NCBI GenBank assembly: GCA_008360975.2
Contig: CM039187.1
Location: 20,117,495-20,181,494, forward strand
Direction of reading: 5' to 3'
Length of the DNA: 64,000 nt
Origin: Lichenostomus cassidix
Lineage: Eukaryota; Chordata; Aves; Passeriformes; Meliphagidae
The notes below the pieces were generated by a model. The model saw only the letters and a program-made list of their open reading frames with translations. It ran no database searches and was not told where the DNA came from. Position 1 is the first letter of the stretch; each line of letters begins with the position of its first letter. The position numbers were made by a program, and so were the translations under genes. Below are positions 23,302 through 37,077 of this stretch, piece after piece.

Positions 23302-26300
23302 CTGCAGAGAGAAAAAAAGCTAAAGCAGACAGCTACAAGGTTAGACTCCCAGAGATCTGCCATTTATCTCAGGTAACCATGGCCCTCAATTCCCATCGCT
23401 CTTTTGTGTGCTTCCTCGGGTTCCTCTCCTCTTACTCAGAAGTCTTTTGGAGGAGCAAGATTTCCAGAATCTTGTCTCCAACAGCAAATCAGTCTGTCAT
23501 TCTGTGCATAAGCAGCTTCAGCTCAGCCTTCCCAGGTGTCCTGTTTCTCATTTAGCTGTTTCACATTTACATGATGGCACCTTCTCTTTGCATCCTGCAA
23601 TTTAAAAAGAAAAAGTCAACTCTCAGTATGGATTCGTGGCATTTAATGGGTTTGAGATGAAATGGCAGGACTAGCAGGTGATAGGTGGGCAGCATCACTC
23701 ATCCATCAGCAGCTCTGCTCCCTAGGAAGTGTCACACCCCATTTGTGCTGGAGCTTGACAGAACAACCAGAATGGCCTTTGGAAGAAAGGTTCTGACAGT
23801 GCACCGTGACTCAACATTCACCTCGAGTGAGAGTCTCACACACTACAGCAAACAGAGCTGTACCTGCCCTTTCCCCAGCCCCCTGCAAGCCACTGAACAG
23901 AAAACATGAAACCCTTTTATACTAGCCTGTATTTCAAAGTTAACAAGAGGAGCAGAGAGCACTCTCTACAAGGCTGCTCCGTTTGTCCTGGGAGCTCACA
24001 TTCTTCCAGAGGTCTCAGAATATGGCTCTGGAGAGGCATCATCCCTCAAGCAGCACGGAGGGCAGGGGGCACAGGCTGCCCACACACTCCACACTTAATT
24101 GTTGCCAATTGATTCAGTGGCAGTTGGAGATGAAACATCTCCTGAAACCTTCATTGCCTTCTCTCACATGCCACTGAAAACATGAAGCTAGTTTGAAATC
24201 ACCAACAGCACGACATAAATTTGGGCTGGTCTCAAACACATGAAAGCTTCTTGTTACAAAGCTCTCTTACACCTCCTGCTTTGTGTTCATGGCAGCAGAC
24301 TATTTCACCATATGTTGTTATTTTTCCAGGAAAAAACGCTCAACAAAGCCAACAAATACCAAATAATCTAAAACAAACACCAGGGAAACGACCTAAATTG
24401 CTCCTTGGTTTAAAAATAAAGTAAAAATCAGTGGAGTCTCCTTTCCTTTACCAGCAGCATGACTTACCCACAGCAATATCCTGGTGCCTTTTTTGAGATA
24501 CAAGCACATTTTTGGGGCACACCTGCTGCCTCCCCCAGAACAATGCAAGAACATCCTCAATGCCAGATGTTGCTCACCAAGTCAGTCATGCTTGTGATGA
24601 GCTCTCCGTAAAAATTAAACACCCTTTTTTCTTTAAAAACCCTTTGTAGTCGCCCCTCCAACTCCTGCAGATGTGCTCCACCACCTACAGACCCTCTAAC
24701 GACCTGCTCAACTGGCACAGCTTGCAACAACAGGAGGCACGTGAAAACAACAGCAAAGAATATTACCAAAACAGGTCTTCATCCTTTCTCCAAGCCTCCC
24801 ATTTTTGAGCTTTTCTGTGACTACCATTCTGACAAAACAAAGCATATGGGAAGAATAGTTTGTCTATGACTTTAAGACATGCACGAGGTTCTTATACAGT
24901 AAAGCCAGAGGATTCTAACTAGCTCCACCAGAAAAGGAACTACTTGTGAGACAAATTATTATTTTGTGCCACCAGAATTTATTTGTAAGACAGATGCTTA
25001 TTTTGTAATGTGTGTTACTAGATGGCAAAAAATCCTTCTGTGTCAGGGAAAATTTCCATTCACAGATGAGGCCAGAAGTCCTACTCTAAAGACTCCCACC
25101 AGGCTGTTTTCCAAACTGTTGGTGCAGCTTGAAGCAGAGACAAAAACCACAAACAGATTTTATATGGAGATACAATATTGCTAACTTTATGACAGCAGAT
25201 GGAAAAGAGTCAGAGTGCTCTTTACACAAGTCTTATAATGATCATTAAGTATCATCTCAAACAACTCCTCTGGTGTAAGCTCAGCAGAGCAGGGACTGGT
25301 TTGTGTAGTGCACAATGAAACCTTAGCCCTGATGAGGTCTTCAGAATAGCTGTAGACTGTCAATGTAAACTGTATCACACAAATAATTTTCCACCGGAGA
25401 AACTGAGACACAGTAAAACTTACTAAAGGTTGCACTGCAACATAGCAGATGAATCAGGATTTTTGGTAATATTTTCCCTGTTCCCAAGATTCCAAGTAGA
25501 TTGGGTCTCCATTCCCAAATGGCCCTCTCTAATGACAGAGCTGGCTTTGGAAATCCAGCTCAGTCAGCAACAATAAGCTGTGTTTTCTTCATCATACACA
25601 ACTGATCATCTTTCACTTCTGTCTCTACATACTGTTCACTTTTTCACTGGAGAAAGGTCAGGGGAGAGAAAGTGAGAAACTACTATGTGAAGATGTAAAA
25701 AACAGAACTTATATATTTTTTTCTTTTTCTTGCTACTGAAGTGACAACTGATTATGAATACATGATTCCCTGGACAGAGCATAGCATATGACTTGTAATT
25801 GCAGCTCAAGTCAGGTTCAGTCCCTGTAATACACCTAGAATTCCAGTGTATCAGCATAGTACCCAAAAACATGTGCCACCTTTCAAAAGCAACCAGGAAA
25901 ATAGCATTTCCACCTCCACAACAAGCCTTTCCCATCTCACTGACTCTGCAAGGAACACTACAATGTTACCATGGTCCTGCTTGGCATTACAGCTCCAAAG
26001 CTGCAGAGAGGCAGAAACCAGCGGAGGCAGAATTCAGCAGGGCAGAGAGACATAAAATAGAAACATATTAAACATGCTGTATCTTTTTATGAGGTGAATT
26101 CCTTGTAAGGCAGAATAAAACACAGCTCCATGCATGTAACAATGCTCTATACATGAGAAGTACTCTTCATTCTAGTCCTCTGCAACAAATTCATGCCGAA
26201 CACTTCACTCAGATTCCAATATACTCAATTTTGATGGAGAAAACTGAGAATTGCAAATTTTTGTCTTCCCAAATAACTCCCTTCCTTTGGCTTTTCAATC

Positions 26301-29300
26301 CCATTGAATAAAATGGAAACATTAAACTACTTTGGATTTAAAGATTCACTATCTTAACATGTCTTAGACAAAATAATGTAAAGAGGAACTCAGGAGCCCA
26401 AGTGTTACATCTATGAATTTCCAAGCAAGTGTTTCTGGGGTAGAATTTGTCATCTAAACACCAGGGTAATGGTAAGGAAATAAAGATGTTGATTTTATGC
26501 GAAAGCCTGGCAAGGTTCTACTTTTACAACTCTTTATCCCCAAAGCATCAACATGGAAAACACTTCTCTTCCCTGGTTGCACTCATTCATCTCTCCAACT
26601 TAATTTTTACTTTTGAATTGACTCTGTTTTGTAAAGAACTGTAGCTTCAGTTTCCCAGTTATCAGTTTAAAGATGAAAACCCCAGGACAACTGGATTATT
26701 CTGCAGAATAAGGATGAAACCAAAGTTTAAGCTAGGCTGCCACACCTGCAGTGCCCAGCTGAGGGGCACGAGAGAGAGGAACCCCCTTTGCTGGGTGCTT
26801 CTGAATCACACTAGTGTTTTGATAACAATGATTCCATTCAAGCCTCTAGCGAAGCTCCCAAACAAGCCCCCATTTGTTACATGGGTGAGCTCAAAAAAGC
26901 AAATAAAAAAAAAAGGCCTGTATCAGATTGCTGCTCAAGAATCTGTCAGCTCCGATCTCTTTAACAAGGCTTCACAGCCAGAGGGCATGCCAGCTGGCAC
27001 GGGATGCATTTCTTTCTTTGGGGACTGCATCAGCTGGTTTAGGTTCAAATGAAAAGAGAAAAAAAAGCAACAAACAAATACACCAAACAAGATTTATATT
27101 AAAAGGCGAGAGAACAGTCAGAAACCAGCCATACCCAAAAAGCTCAGAAATATCTATACTAGGGAAAGAAAAGAAAAAAATAATCACAGTGAAAATTATT
27201 CCCTCTTAAAGAAAAAAGAAAATACCTGTGTCCTTTTTGACGTCAAACTCCTGGGAATCTAACACCACAAAATAACCAGGTTTCTAGATAAATTGAGGTC
27301 CACTCTGAACTCCTGTCAGGACTAAGTGTGAATTGTGGGAGGTGGCAGTCAGAATGCACAGCAAGAATGAAACATTCAGAGGTCCAAGGACACAGGCTCA
27401 GCAGGCTCCCATCCTGCCAGAAAAGCATCTCTAGATCAGAGAGCATCAGCTGTAAGGTCAGCTATCCCACACATCACCAGCATTAAGACAAAGGTTTCAT
27501 CAAACTTAGATGTTCTGTTTCCTAGTGATATACGGTGTTAATGTGAAACATAAACTGCTTTGTGAATTATCAGCTGCTAAGCCACATGGCAACTGCTGTG
27601 ATATGAAAGCAAGATAACAATCTGAACAGTCTGGTTTTAACATCTGATCTCCAGATATTTCCAATGCTTGGAAACGATTGTGGGAGATCAGTATAAATGC
27701 TCAGGACCAGCACTTATCCAAAACCAGTGACCAGAATACAAGTATTTGGGGTTTCTGGCACATTCATGCCAAGGCACATGGACGATAATGGGTATCATCT
27801 GATACTTTTATCAAGAACTGTCAATGCATTCCTAAATGAGCTACAGAAGGTCTTACCACCCAAACCCCAGTGTCACCAGTACATTTCCCCAGCCCTTTTC
27901 ATTATTCATAATATAATCTCTCCATCTAGAATGCACAACCGGCAAGATCTTGCCTTCGTCCACAACATCTCTATTTCAGAGGCCTTTCTTCTGCACTTCC
28001 TGAGTGATGGTTGTTGCCTTGGGCCCCAGGGAGACTGCAGTAATTGAGTTACACAGTAATCAGAGAAGGAATCTGATTGATTTTCCAACCCATTCCACTT
28101 TAATGGTGTCATCATGACACAAAATTCCTCATTAGTCTGCTCGATTCTGAGACACCACAGCCCCTCTCTGTCTGTGGTGGTATCTGCATGCCAGGCCTCT
28201 AGGTACAGCTCCTCTCACAAAGATGGGGAACCTGACAAGTAGTGTCAGCAGAGCATAGCAAGGCACACTGCAAAATGAATTAATAGAAAGCTCAGGAGAA
28301 TGAATGCTGGTTGTATTTCACATATTGAGTAAAAAAAATATTGTGGAAATTACAGACACATTGCAACGAAATTGCCATGCTCATTTTTGGGCTCTGGCCA
28401 TGTGTTTCAGCTAACATCCACTGCCAGCCGAATCCTGCCATGAGAGACTGCCTAAGGAATACAAAATTCACATCAAAGAAGCAAGAAACACTAATGGTGC
28501 CCATGCTGCTCTGACAGACAAGGCTGCAGCCTCCAGCCAGTGCTGTGCTCTGCTTGGGCAAGTCTCCACGCAGGGAAAGGCCTCTCAGCACAGACCTGTG
28601 CTGAGCAAGAAAGCTGCCAGCTGGCCAGCAGGCTTGAAATATGGCAGCCTGATATAAGAGAAGACCTGTGTGATGAAGTAATAATTATTTTAATTTTTTT
28701 ATTATCACCCATAGATAGGTATGTAACTTCACACCTTCTGCAAGAGCAACAAATTGCAGTCCATGCTAAACAGACTTGCATGCACTCCTCTCATCCCAGC
28801 CTGGTGGAAACCTAATTGCAGCCTTGAATTTACACTTGTGCCAGGGCAATGAAATCTGAAGACAACATGAAGGCAGAGATCTTGGAGAGGCCAGCTCCAG
28901 GCCACCTTTGTGGAGGGCTGCACAGGGATCCCATAACTCCTGCAAGCTTCTTGGTGTTTGGATACATTATATGTACCTTTGTTTGCAGCAGATCTTTGCT
29001 CTTTTACTCTTTTATATTACAAAAAACAAAACCCAATAGGTTTAGTCCTTCCCATGCCAGTGAGAGAGGCATAGCCCAACATTATCTGCTAGCAACATAA
29101 ACCAATCCTTTCCCCTGAAAACAAAAAGGTTCTCCTACATAAGAGCTTCCAATAAATCTGGTTTTCAGCTCCCTGCCTTTTCCCCATCATGCTACACTCA
29201 CTGCTTAGGGTCATTACTACTGACCTGACTCACTTTCCAAAGCAAGGGAATTTCACACTTTTACACTGAGGTATTCCCTCAAATTAAATGTCAGCACCAC

Positions 29301-32300
29301 AAGCCCCAACAAGTTTCACTGTCTCAGCATAGGACAAATTTGGGAAGGGAAAACAGTTTGTCATCTTGTTTTTTTTAGAGAGCAGATGTGCAAATAAGGA
29401 ACCTGAAGAACTGTTAAAAAACCCAAACAAATAAAATTTCAGCCTTCAGCAGTCATTGACGCTACTTCATAAAAATAATATGTAGCCTGGCAGCTGCACA
29501 CTTCTGCTGAAATGAAAAGGAAAGACTATGGGTATTGTAGCAGTGGAAGTGCTCACACAAGTCAGAGCTTTCCACCAGCCGAGGGATGTAACAGCTCTGG
29601 GAGGTGCACAGGTCTCGGTAATGCAACTGCTCATAGGAGAGAAATGAGGCACCTTCCTCAGAGATAGCCAAAGGGACATATCCATTCCTTCACTTCACAT
29701 GGGACTGAGACTTTAAAATCTAGGTGTCAGGCCACCGCAAGAAAAGCAGTTTCATTCTGGCATTACCTCTCCTTCTGTTTTGTGCCTTTCCTGACACACA
29801 GGTCTATGCCTGCCCTGACCCTATCCCTTTACCCACACCAGATGATAATGAGACAGCAGCTCCTCTCTGCACCCACACACTTGGAGCTGTGGGACAGAGA
29901 GCCAGGGACAGCGTAGGCTAGAGCCTTGCAACACAAAGGTAGTCCAAACTGCTTTGCAATCCCCCCAGGTGGAAAGTGAATTCTTCAGCCACCCCAAAGA
30001 CAGGGAATACACCATCTTCAGCCTCCTCCTTTCATCAGGAATCAACACGTATACTCTATCATGGCAGAACATCTCCAACTCAACTGTGGGAACAGGAAAT
30101 AGAGATGTAGTTCCTTCTGCATTAGATATGGACCAGAATCTCATTTCTATTTTCTCATGCTCCCTGCTTATCACAGTTTACATCAACTATTCTGCTGCAG
30201 AAAGCAAAACGTCTTCTCTCTTGATTTCTCCTAAGTAACTTAATCAAGTGGAGAAATACAGTCAAACTTGGCAAAACCAAGAAAATTCAGTGTCAGTCAG
30301 AGTTGAACTGTCTTAATATAGAATGTATATTATGAAAGTTTATCTGTAATCATTATGAAAGCAGCCTAACCATTCTTCCTATGAGCTATACTTAGAAAAT
30401 TTCATCTTAATTAGCAAGAGGTTGATCTTCTATATTGAGTTGCTTCCTCCAGTCACGTAACACATAGGAGATAATCTTTTGCAATCAATTTTATCTAGGA
30501 ACATACGACAGTAGGGAACAGGTTTAATGCCATTACACTGAATGTTTGTCCAAAATGACACCAGAAGAAAGCTGTGAGTATGCTCTACCAAATCTCAAAA
30601 CCTCAGGAAAGCTCTTGAGCTCTTGGTGCTCACCTGTTCTGGTGTATTTGCACCAAAATTCAGGGTCAGAAACTGCTGGGTGTGTAAAAGAGCATGTTCC
30701 CTAGCTGTGTACAGCAGCTCCCTCCTAGCTGCCTAAAACTGAGATGTTCTTTTCACAAGACCTCCACCCAGAGTAAAGTTCACGGTGTATCTCCCAGCCT
30801 TTGCACTATCTAATTATCCAGTTCTCTATTACCTAGGTGTGATTAAAATAAGTAAGTCTCCTGGACTCAGAAAACAAAATATTCACATTTTTGCTGGCTT
30901 GGTTATTGCAATACAGCTTTTAACATAGTGTAAATTTTCTGGAGAAAAAAAAGAAAGAAAGCGAGAGAGGCAAAAGTGATATAAGCAAGCTATAGGCAAG
31001 ATATAAGCCAGGCAAAAAGAGTAAAAACAAGCAATGGGAAGAAGAGTAGAATGAGTGAAAAAGGCATGAATTGAGGTCTATGGAGATTACAAAGGCTGTG
31101 TGACACAACAGTTTGAAGGCCTGGTTTTTACAAGACAGGAGCAAATCCAGAGTGCTCTACTGCTCTCTCCAAGCCTTCATGGCCATCTGTGCAATGAAAA
31201 GTCATTATCTGCTTTTTCACAAGCATTATGGCAGAAATAGATTTCCTTGGGGATAAGGAAGACTGTCAGGGCACTGCATTCACCAAGACGCTCTGAATGC
31301 CCAGAGCAGCCTCCACCTGGTGAGCTGTGAGCTGCACCTGAGCTCAGGCCAGACCTGAATTGTGTTACAGGCTTGCTCTGCCTTGCTGACTTGACTCCAA
31401 TAATCTGGTGAGTGGACTCCAGGCTGAACCTGGTACCCATCACTAACTGCCTCTGCAGTTGTGCTGTTTGGGTGTTGCTGCTGAGGATTCTACCTGTGCC
31501 AGCAGAAGGTGGATGGAAGCCACCTGCATGGTGGGGTGAGGCAGCTCCAGCCTAGTGCTGTCCTTATGGCCTCGATGGACCCTGCAGCAGCTTCACACAC
31601 TGTCAGCTTTCCACAGACGAAGGATGTGTAAGTGACGGGAGGACAGAGACTGCTAGAGAAACCAGGTGATAAAAGGTTGTGACTATTGTTAGACTTCGCT
31701 GTCTTAATGTGGGTGGGATTATTTAATTTTCTCTCAAACCATCTGTGTTTGCAATTGTTACAAAATCGCGGCCAATGCACACTCATTTCCACATTACAGC
31801 TTACACTATATGCCATAGTCACTATCACTTTTAAACAGTAATTTCAACGCTGTACCTTCTGTTTCCCCTTGTTTCTACCTTGCTTTTAGATAAGCAACTC
31901 AGAGAAACAAAACCCTTTTGAAAGACATACATCTTAAATATATTAATTAATTTTAAACTGTACTGTAATTACATGCCACTAGTTTTTAGTCCTTCTACCA
32001 TTTTCTAGATTTAATTACTAAAGTGGGTGCTATATTCTTACATTTTTAATTAGTCAACTGCTTACAAGTAGAATTTTTTCTGCTATGAAGCACTGCATCT
32101 TAAAATACTCATTCATGCAGAATTAAGTCCAGGACCTCATTAACATCCTAATTAACAGTACCCAGGACAAGTCAGGAACAAAAGCTGCCATATTTGCAAT
32201 CAAATCTACCCTCTGACAAAACTGAAGTTTTATCAGGAAAGCTCCATAATTTTGAGCAAAATATAGATCTCTGCTTGGGAGTGCAGCTAAAGATAAAACT

Positions 32301-35300
32301 GATCTGGATAATAAAAACTGCAAGGTGCCCAATTATGGGTTTTGGAGACTATCTCAGCTATCTAAAAGACTCTTCCCCAAAATTTACAGGCAGTAATCAA
32401 ATGCCCAATGAAATGCAATTACTGAAAACTGGATTTTTTATTTTTAACATGGAAACTATTTGTGTGTTGAAGCAAGAAATTTTTTTCCATGAAGAAATTT
32501 AAAATAAAGTTCATTTTTACTTTCTGATAATGAAAAAACATGCTTAACCTTCGAGTTAAAATGAATGGAGTTAGTCTGCCATTTTGCAAGCTTTTATAAG
32601 TATTTATTGGATAAAACAGTTATGAAACTATTTCTGTTTCACACAGTCGTAAGAGACAAGGACAGATATTATTAGAAGTGGGACTTAAGGAAACAGAAGC
32701 ATTCAGAATACTATAATGAAACTTAGTCTAAAACAACATTAATGTTTTCAGGGATTCTTTTGTTTTCTCAATAAACCTTCAGCTTGGTTCAAAACAAGTG
32801 AACTGAAAACGGAATATCCCCATAAATTTTCTAAAAATCAGTGATCCAATTGCCTTATCTCAGCTGGAATAAAAAGAAGAGAATTGCCACAAAAACAAAA
32901 TTCTCTCCGAGTAGAAATGCACATCAGCCTGTATGGTGAGGTGCTCTGCAGGACAGAGAACACACTTCTCTTGGTCTAGCCTGGTACAGGGCATTCAGCC
33001 TGTAAAACACATTGCAAAAAACACAGCAACTTGCTCCACCACTTGCATACAACAACAGAATCACTTACCAATACATATTTCTACTAATATGACGGGTCTT
33101 GTGCTTGTTTTTGTGGAGAGACTTGTTCCACAAAGAAAGGGAGACAAAAATGGTTTAGAAACAGTAAGCAGATTCATCTCCATGCCTGCCTCTGGGAGCT
33201 TGTCCGTGCTAGGGAATAACAGCCACGGCAGCGTAACTACCATCGCAGTGAGGCTGTGCAATGACAGGAATACTGCTGAGCACCACCAGATCTGCCCAGA
33301 GCTCTGTGCTTTCTACCTTCATTTCATTCAAGTTGATCAACACAGCTGAACTTTGCCTATACAGACAGGCTAGCTGATGGCACTTGCTGTAATACAGACA
33401 CTAATTTTCCACAACCTAGCAATTACCTTAAGATAAAATGTGGCTGCTCTTTAATAGCATACAGAAAATAGTGAGCTGTGTGAAAAATTCTGCACTCAAA
33501 ATGAGATGAGGAATTTATTACTAATCATTGTATGAAGAACTAATGCAAACAGTGCTCAACAAAACAGTGGTAAATACAGTCCTTTATCTAGCCATATGTA
33601 CTATCTCACATTAAGAAACATGACCCAGAACAGCAGATATAAGAAAGAAAGGCTACAAGAGAGACAATTAGTCAAGTAAACAACATGGGAATGATTGCTG
33701 GAAGAAACAGGTTCACAAGAGAAGAGAAAGGGAGGGAGGATTTGGCAGCAGAGACTGGGAGACTGTTCCAGGAATAGGAGGCAGCATGAAACAAAATGCA
33801 AAGCTGAGAGTAGGAGGAAGAGATAAATGGAGGAGCGCATAGCGAGTCAGAGGGGAGTAGGAGAAAATGACAGCTCACATTGCTTAAGGAGGTAGAAACA
33901 TAGTGCCTAAAGACAGAATTTTCGTAAGACATTAGGTCTAGCTTGCCTGCATTTAAAAAACATAGGTTCTCTAAAAACAACAACAAAAAAAGCAGTCTTA
34001 AAGGCTTAACAACTCATCTTCAAAAATGAATTCCACCAGAAACAGACCACCATGCTTACAGCTTATGTATTTAATGCTGATGGAAAAGGGCTCATACAGC
34101 CTGGACCTCTGAAATTCATCATGTCACTCAATATTCCAGACACACTGCAACATTATTCCATCCATATCCTGACTAAAAGCACTGCTGGTTTGGTTGTGAA
34201 AATCTAACACACCTGCAGTATTCACTGGATTCATCCCTTCCCTTTGTCCACAGCAAAGCATCTGGGAACAATGAAAGGCAAGAGCTACATTAAGGCAGTA
34301 AAGTTGCCTCAACTACACTCTTACAGTGCTTTCTGCCCTTTTCCTTGTGAACTGTGTCCCACAGAGACAAAAGTGGTATTAGCTAGCTAATGGTATAGAT
34401 TACCTACATGAAATAATACTCTCCAGAAACATTATAAATGATGAAATTTCATCAATAATGTTAAATCTCAAGTTCAAATGTGCTAATTGATCTCAGCGAG
34501 GTAACAGATACTTTATAGGCTTCAGATCACTTAATGCTGTATCTTGTGCAGATGTGATGGGAGAGGAACAACTGCATTTAGCATTCAAGTAATTCAAACT
34601 CAACTTTGCAGCAACACTATAACTAAATAATTAATGCTTTCTTGTAGCCTCAGATTAGATGAACACTATACTTCCAGACAAGATTTTTTCCTTTTTTTTC
34701 TACTTGACAGTGCTGTAAATGAGAGAGCAAAGGCATTCTGGATATCCCAACTTTGAAGTTTCCTACCTTCTTCACTGCAGTCAAAACACAAGAATTAAAT
34801 AATTTTTAGCTAGACAGCAACTTTGAATAGCTATAATTATGTTACTAAAAATAAGTAATGATAAACATACTTTAAAATTTTAGACATTAATTTTAGAAGT
34901 TAAATACACAAATTAATTTTAACTCTAATGATTTGGTCTACTTAGCTCTCACATAATTAATTTGGTAGCTGAAATATAAAGATTACAGTTTTTTGGATGA
35001 CATGCTGTTTTCCTATACAACAAAGAAATGAAGCCTGTAAAATCCAGTCTTCATTATGAATCTGGGTTAGTATTTCTGCAGTAATTTGAAATGCTTTGAC
35101 TTTGTCCCCACTCTCCCGTGAAGCGCTAAGTGACTTGCAGAACATCTGTGATTGCAAGTGTTAACAGAAAGCACATCCAAAAGACCTGCTGACATCTTGG
35201 TACCTATAGCAGGAATCCAGCCCCAGTGGTTTCGTGTTTATTTTTGCCCGTATTCCCCTTTGCCTGCCTGTATTTTTCCAACCAATTTAGCTGACACGAC

Positions 35301-36873
35301 CAGGCAGCATCATGAGGCAGCTGCCTGCCGCTGGATGCAACCCAGCCTCCTCTCTGCTTGCCAGGCACTGGCTTTGCTGCCTGAATTCCCTCTCAGCTGA
35401 GAGCGGCATGGACAAGTGTGCAACTTCACCAGGATCACCCCACCCCACCCAGGAGAGCAGACCTGAATATCCTTCTCTTCCTCAGGCACACAAGACTGAC
35501 AGTTTGACAAACGCATTGGTCATTTCAGCTTCAGAAAACCCACAGATGGGGTCTTGGTTTCAAGCCCTGGTGTCCCTGTGCTCAGTGGGGCTGTCCCTGG
35601 GCAGCAGTGCCACAGAACTCTACCCAAGCAGTGCCAAGGGCTGTGTGTAGGGTTATCAAGTTTTAAGCTACCCTCACTCAGCTCCTTCAGCGTTAACACA
35701 AGGCTGACTGTTTCCTCTGTCATTCCTGCACATGTGAACTAAGAACCCAATTTTGTCCTCTCACCCAAACGCATAATCCCCAAAGCATTCAGAGAAGACT
35801 CCACAGATGAGCTATAGGTGAAGACTCCATGTTCAGGAGACCAACATTAGCAACTGCCAGGGAAACTTCAGTGCCCTACTTGGCTTCCTTCTTTCTGTTC
35901 TTGCAGAATTAGAAGGGGCAAAAGGACAAGCAGCATTACCACGGGAGATGAGACAGGGTGGGATATTAAAATCTGAAATAAAATCTTTCTCTCTGTGCAC
36001 TGGTCCAAAAGCAGCAGAAATGGGTCCAAAGAATATCTTTGAGACAGGGAGAGTTCTTCATGTACACCCTCTGGGAGGGAGCTAGACATCACCCTAAAAG
36101 CTAGGGAACTTAAGAATATGGCTGACTTCAGTCCCTTACTCCACTTTTACCTTGATGCAGTTACACATTTCCTGAACTCCAGCCGGAAAACAGGAATCAC
36201 ATTACACAAAGATGCTGAGCACCAATGCCTCAACAGCACTTTGTGGATGCATCAGAATGAACTGGTATCCTGGTGTTACCTGGGTAAAACACAAACTTCA
36301 AACAGTGATAAGGGTGGGATTGCCACCACTTGCTGCTCTACTGCAAACACTCCAGAGAACCAGATACAAGACAGACAGAGTCAAAAACCCTCCATCAGTT
36401 CTCAATTAGCAGAAAGATTGTAACTCTGCTTAGCTTGCTGACAACATAAAGGCTACTCCATGGAAGGGGTGAAAGCGCTCTTCCCCTCCACTACATTTTC
36501 CATGCTCTCATACATTTCCTTCACTGCTGCTATTTGCATCAAAACGGGAATCACATTCATTCAACAAAGGCCACCTCAGAGGTTAAACTACTGGCAGTGA
36601 AGTTTAATTTATTGAAAAGGGGGAAGACAGAGTTTATTTTAGGTCAAACTGCTTATATGAAGAATCACCTTGGACTCTGCAAATGCTGAGAATACAAATA
36701 AAGAGGAGATATTTGAGTCCTCTATTTTTATGGGAGAGTTCCAATTTCCTAAATAAGAGTAGTCCACCAACCGATGTAACATTCACAGGCTGAATCAATG
36801 CCATGAATGCAACCACCTCAGAAGTAACACCTTATCTTCTACCCCCCACTCCTTATACAAATACAAACCAAAC
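23302..36873. other. Upstream non-coding stretch, no gene recognised
   Basis: Open frames here are short and show no domain, splice-bounded structure or family resemblance I recognise. The sequence is either intergenic or NDST2 leader intron. Notable small structures are a perfect 10-bp inverted repeat at 28584-28605 and a GC-richer patch around 35300-35660. CAMK2G exons, which flank NDST2 on this side in mammals, were looked for by their association-domain motif and not seen. Confidence 0.6.
28584..28605. repeat. Perfect short inverted repeat
   Basis: CTCAGCACAG, two bases (AC), then CTGTGCTGAG: ten-base arms that are exact reverse complements. The loop is too short for a stable RNA hairpin of standard form. 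It is more a palindrome (protein site or cruciform) than a miRNA-like stem. Confidence 0.8.
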
Positions 36874-37048
36874 AATCTATGTGGCTAGCACAGGTTTTTC
36901 CCACGAGAATTCTTCTTGTGTTTTATAAATAAAGATAAAGTTTGGATGTTATTGGAACAGTGTCCCAGAACTTGGGCAGTGCAGGCCTGGCCAATCAGGC
37001 CTGGGGGAAGGCTTCTGACTGACCAATCTGGGTGACTTTTGAGAACTC

Positions 37049-37054
37049 TATATA
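37049..37054 (+). promoter_or_regulatory. LTR TATA box
   Basis: TATATA within CTCTATATATGTG, preceded by two CCAAT boxes at 36991-36995 and 37023-37027. A 9-bp direct repeat CAGGCCTGG brackets the first CCAAT (36982-36990 and 36996-37004). It would fire rightward, away from NDST2. Confidence 0.6.
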
Positions 37055-37071
37055 TGTGATGAAATCAAAAC

Positions 37072-37077
37072 AATAAA
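37072..37077 (+). terminator. LTR polyadenylation signal
   Basis: AATAAA lies 18 bases after the TATA box, so it should fall just upstream of or at the transcription start. This arrangement is known in retroviruses with a very short R region. Confidence 0.55.

Noticed and set aside
22993..23376. Plus-strand 127-codon frame
   Set aside because: It is the antisense shadow of NDST2 coding exon 1 and its UTR.
33601..33986. Overlapping hydrophobic minus-strand frames resembling membrane proteins
   Set aside because: They are translations of the complement of a purine-rich stretch, giving artificial L/S/F-rich peptides.
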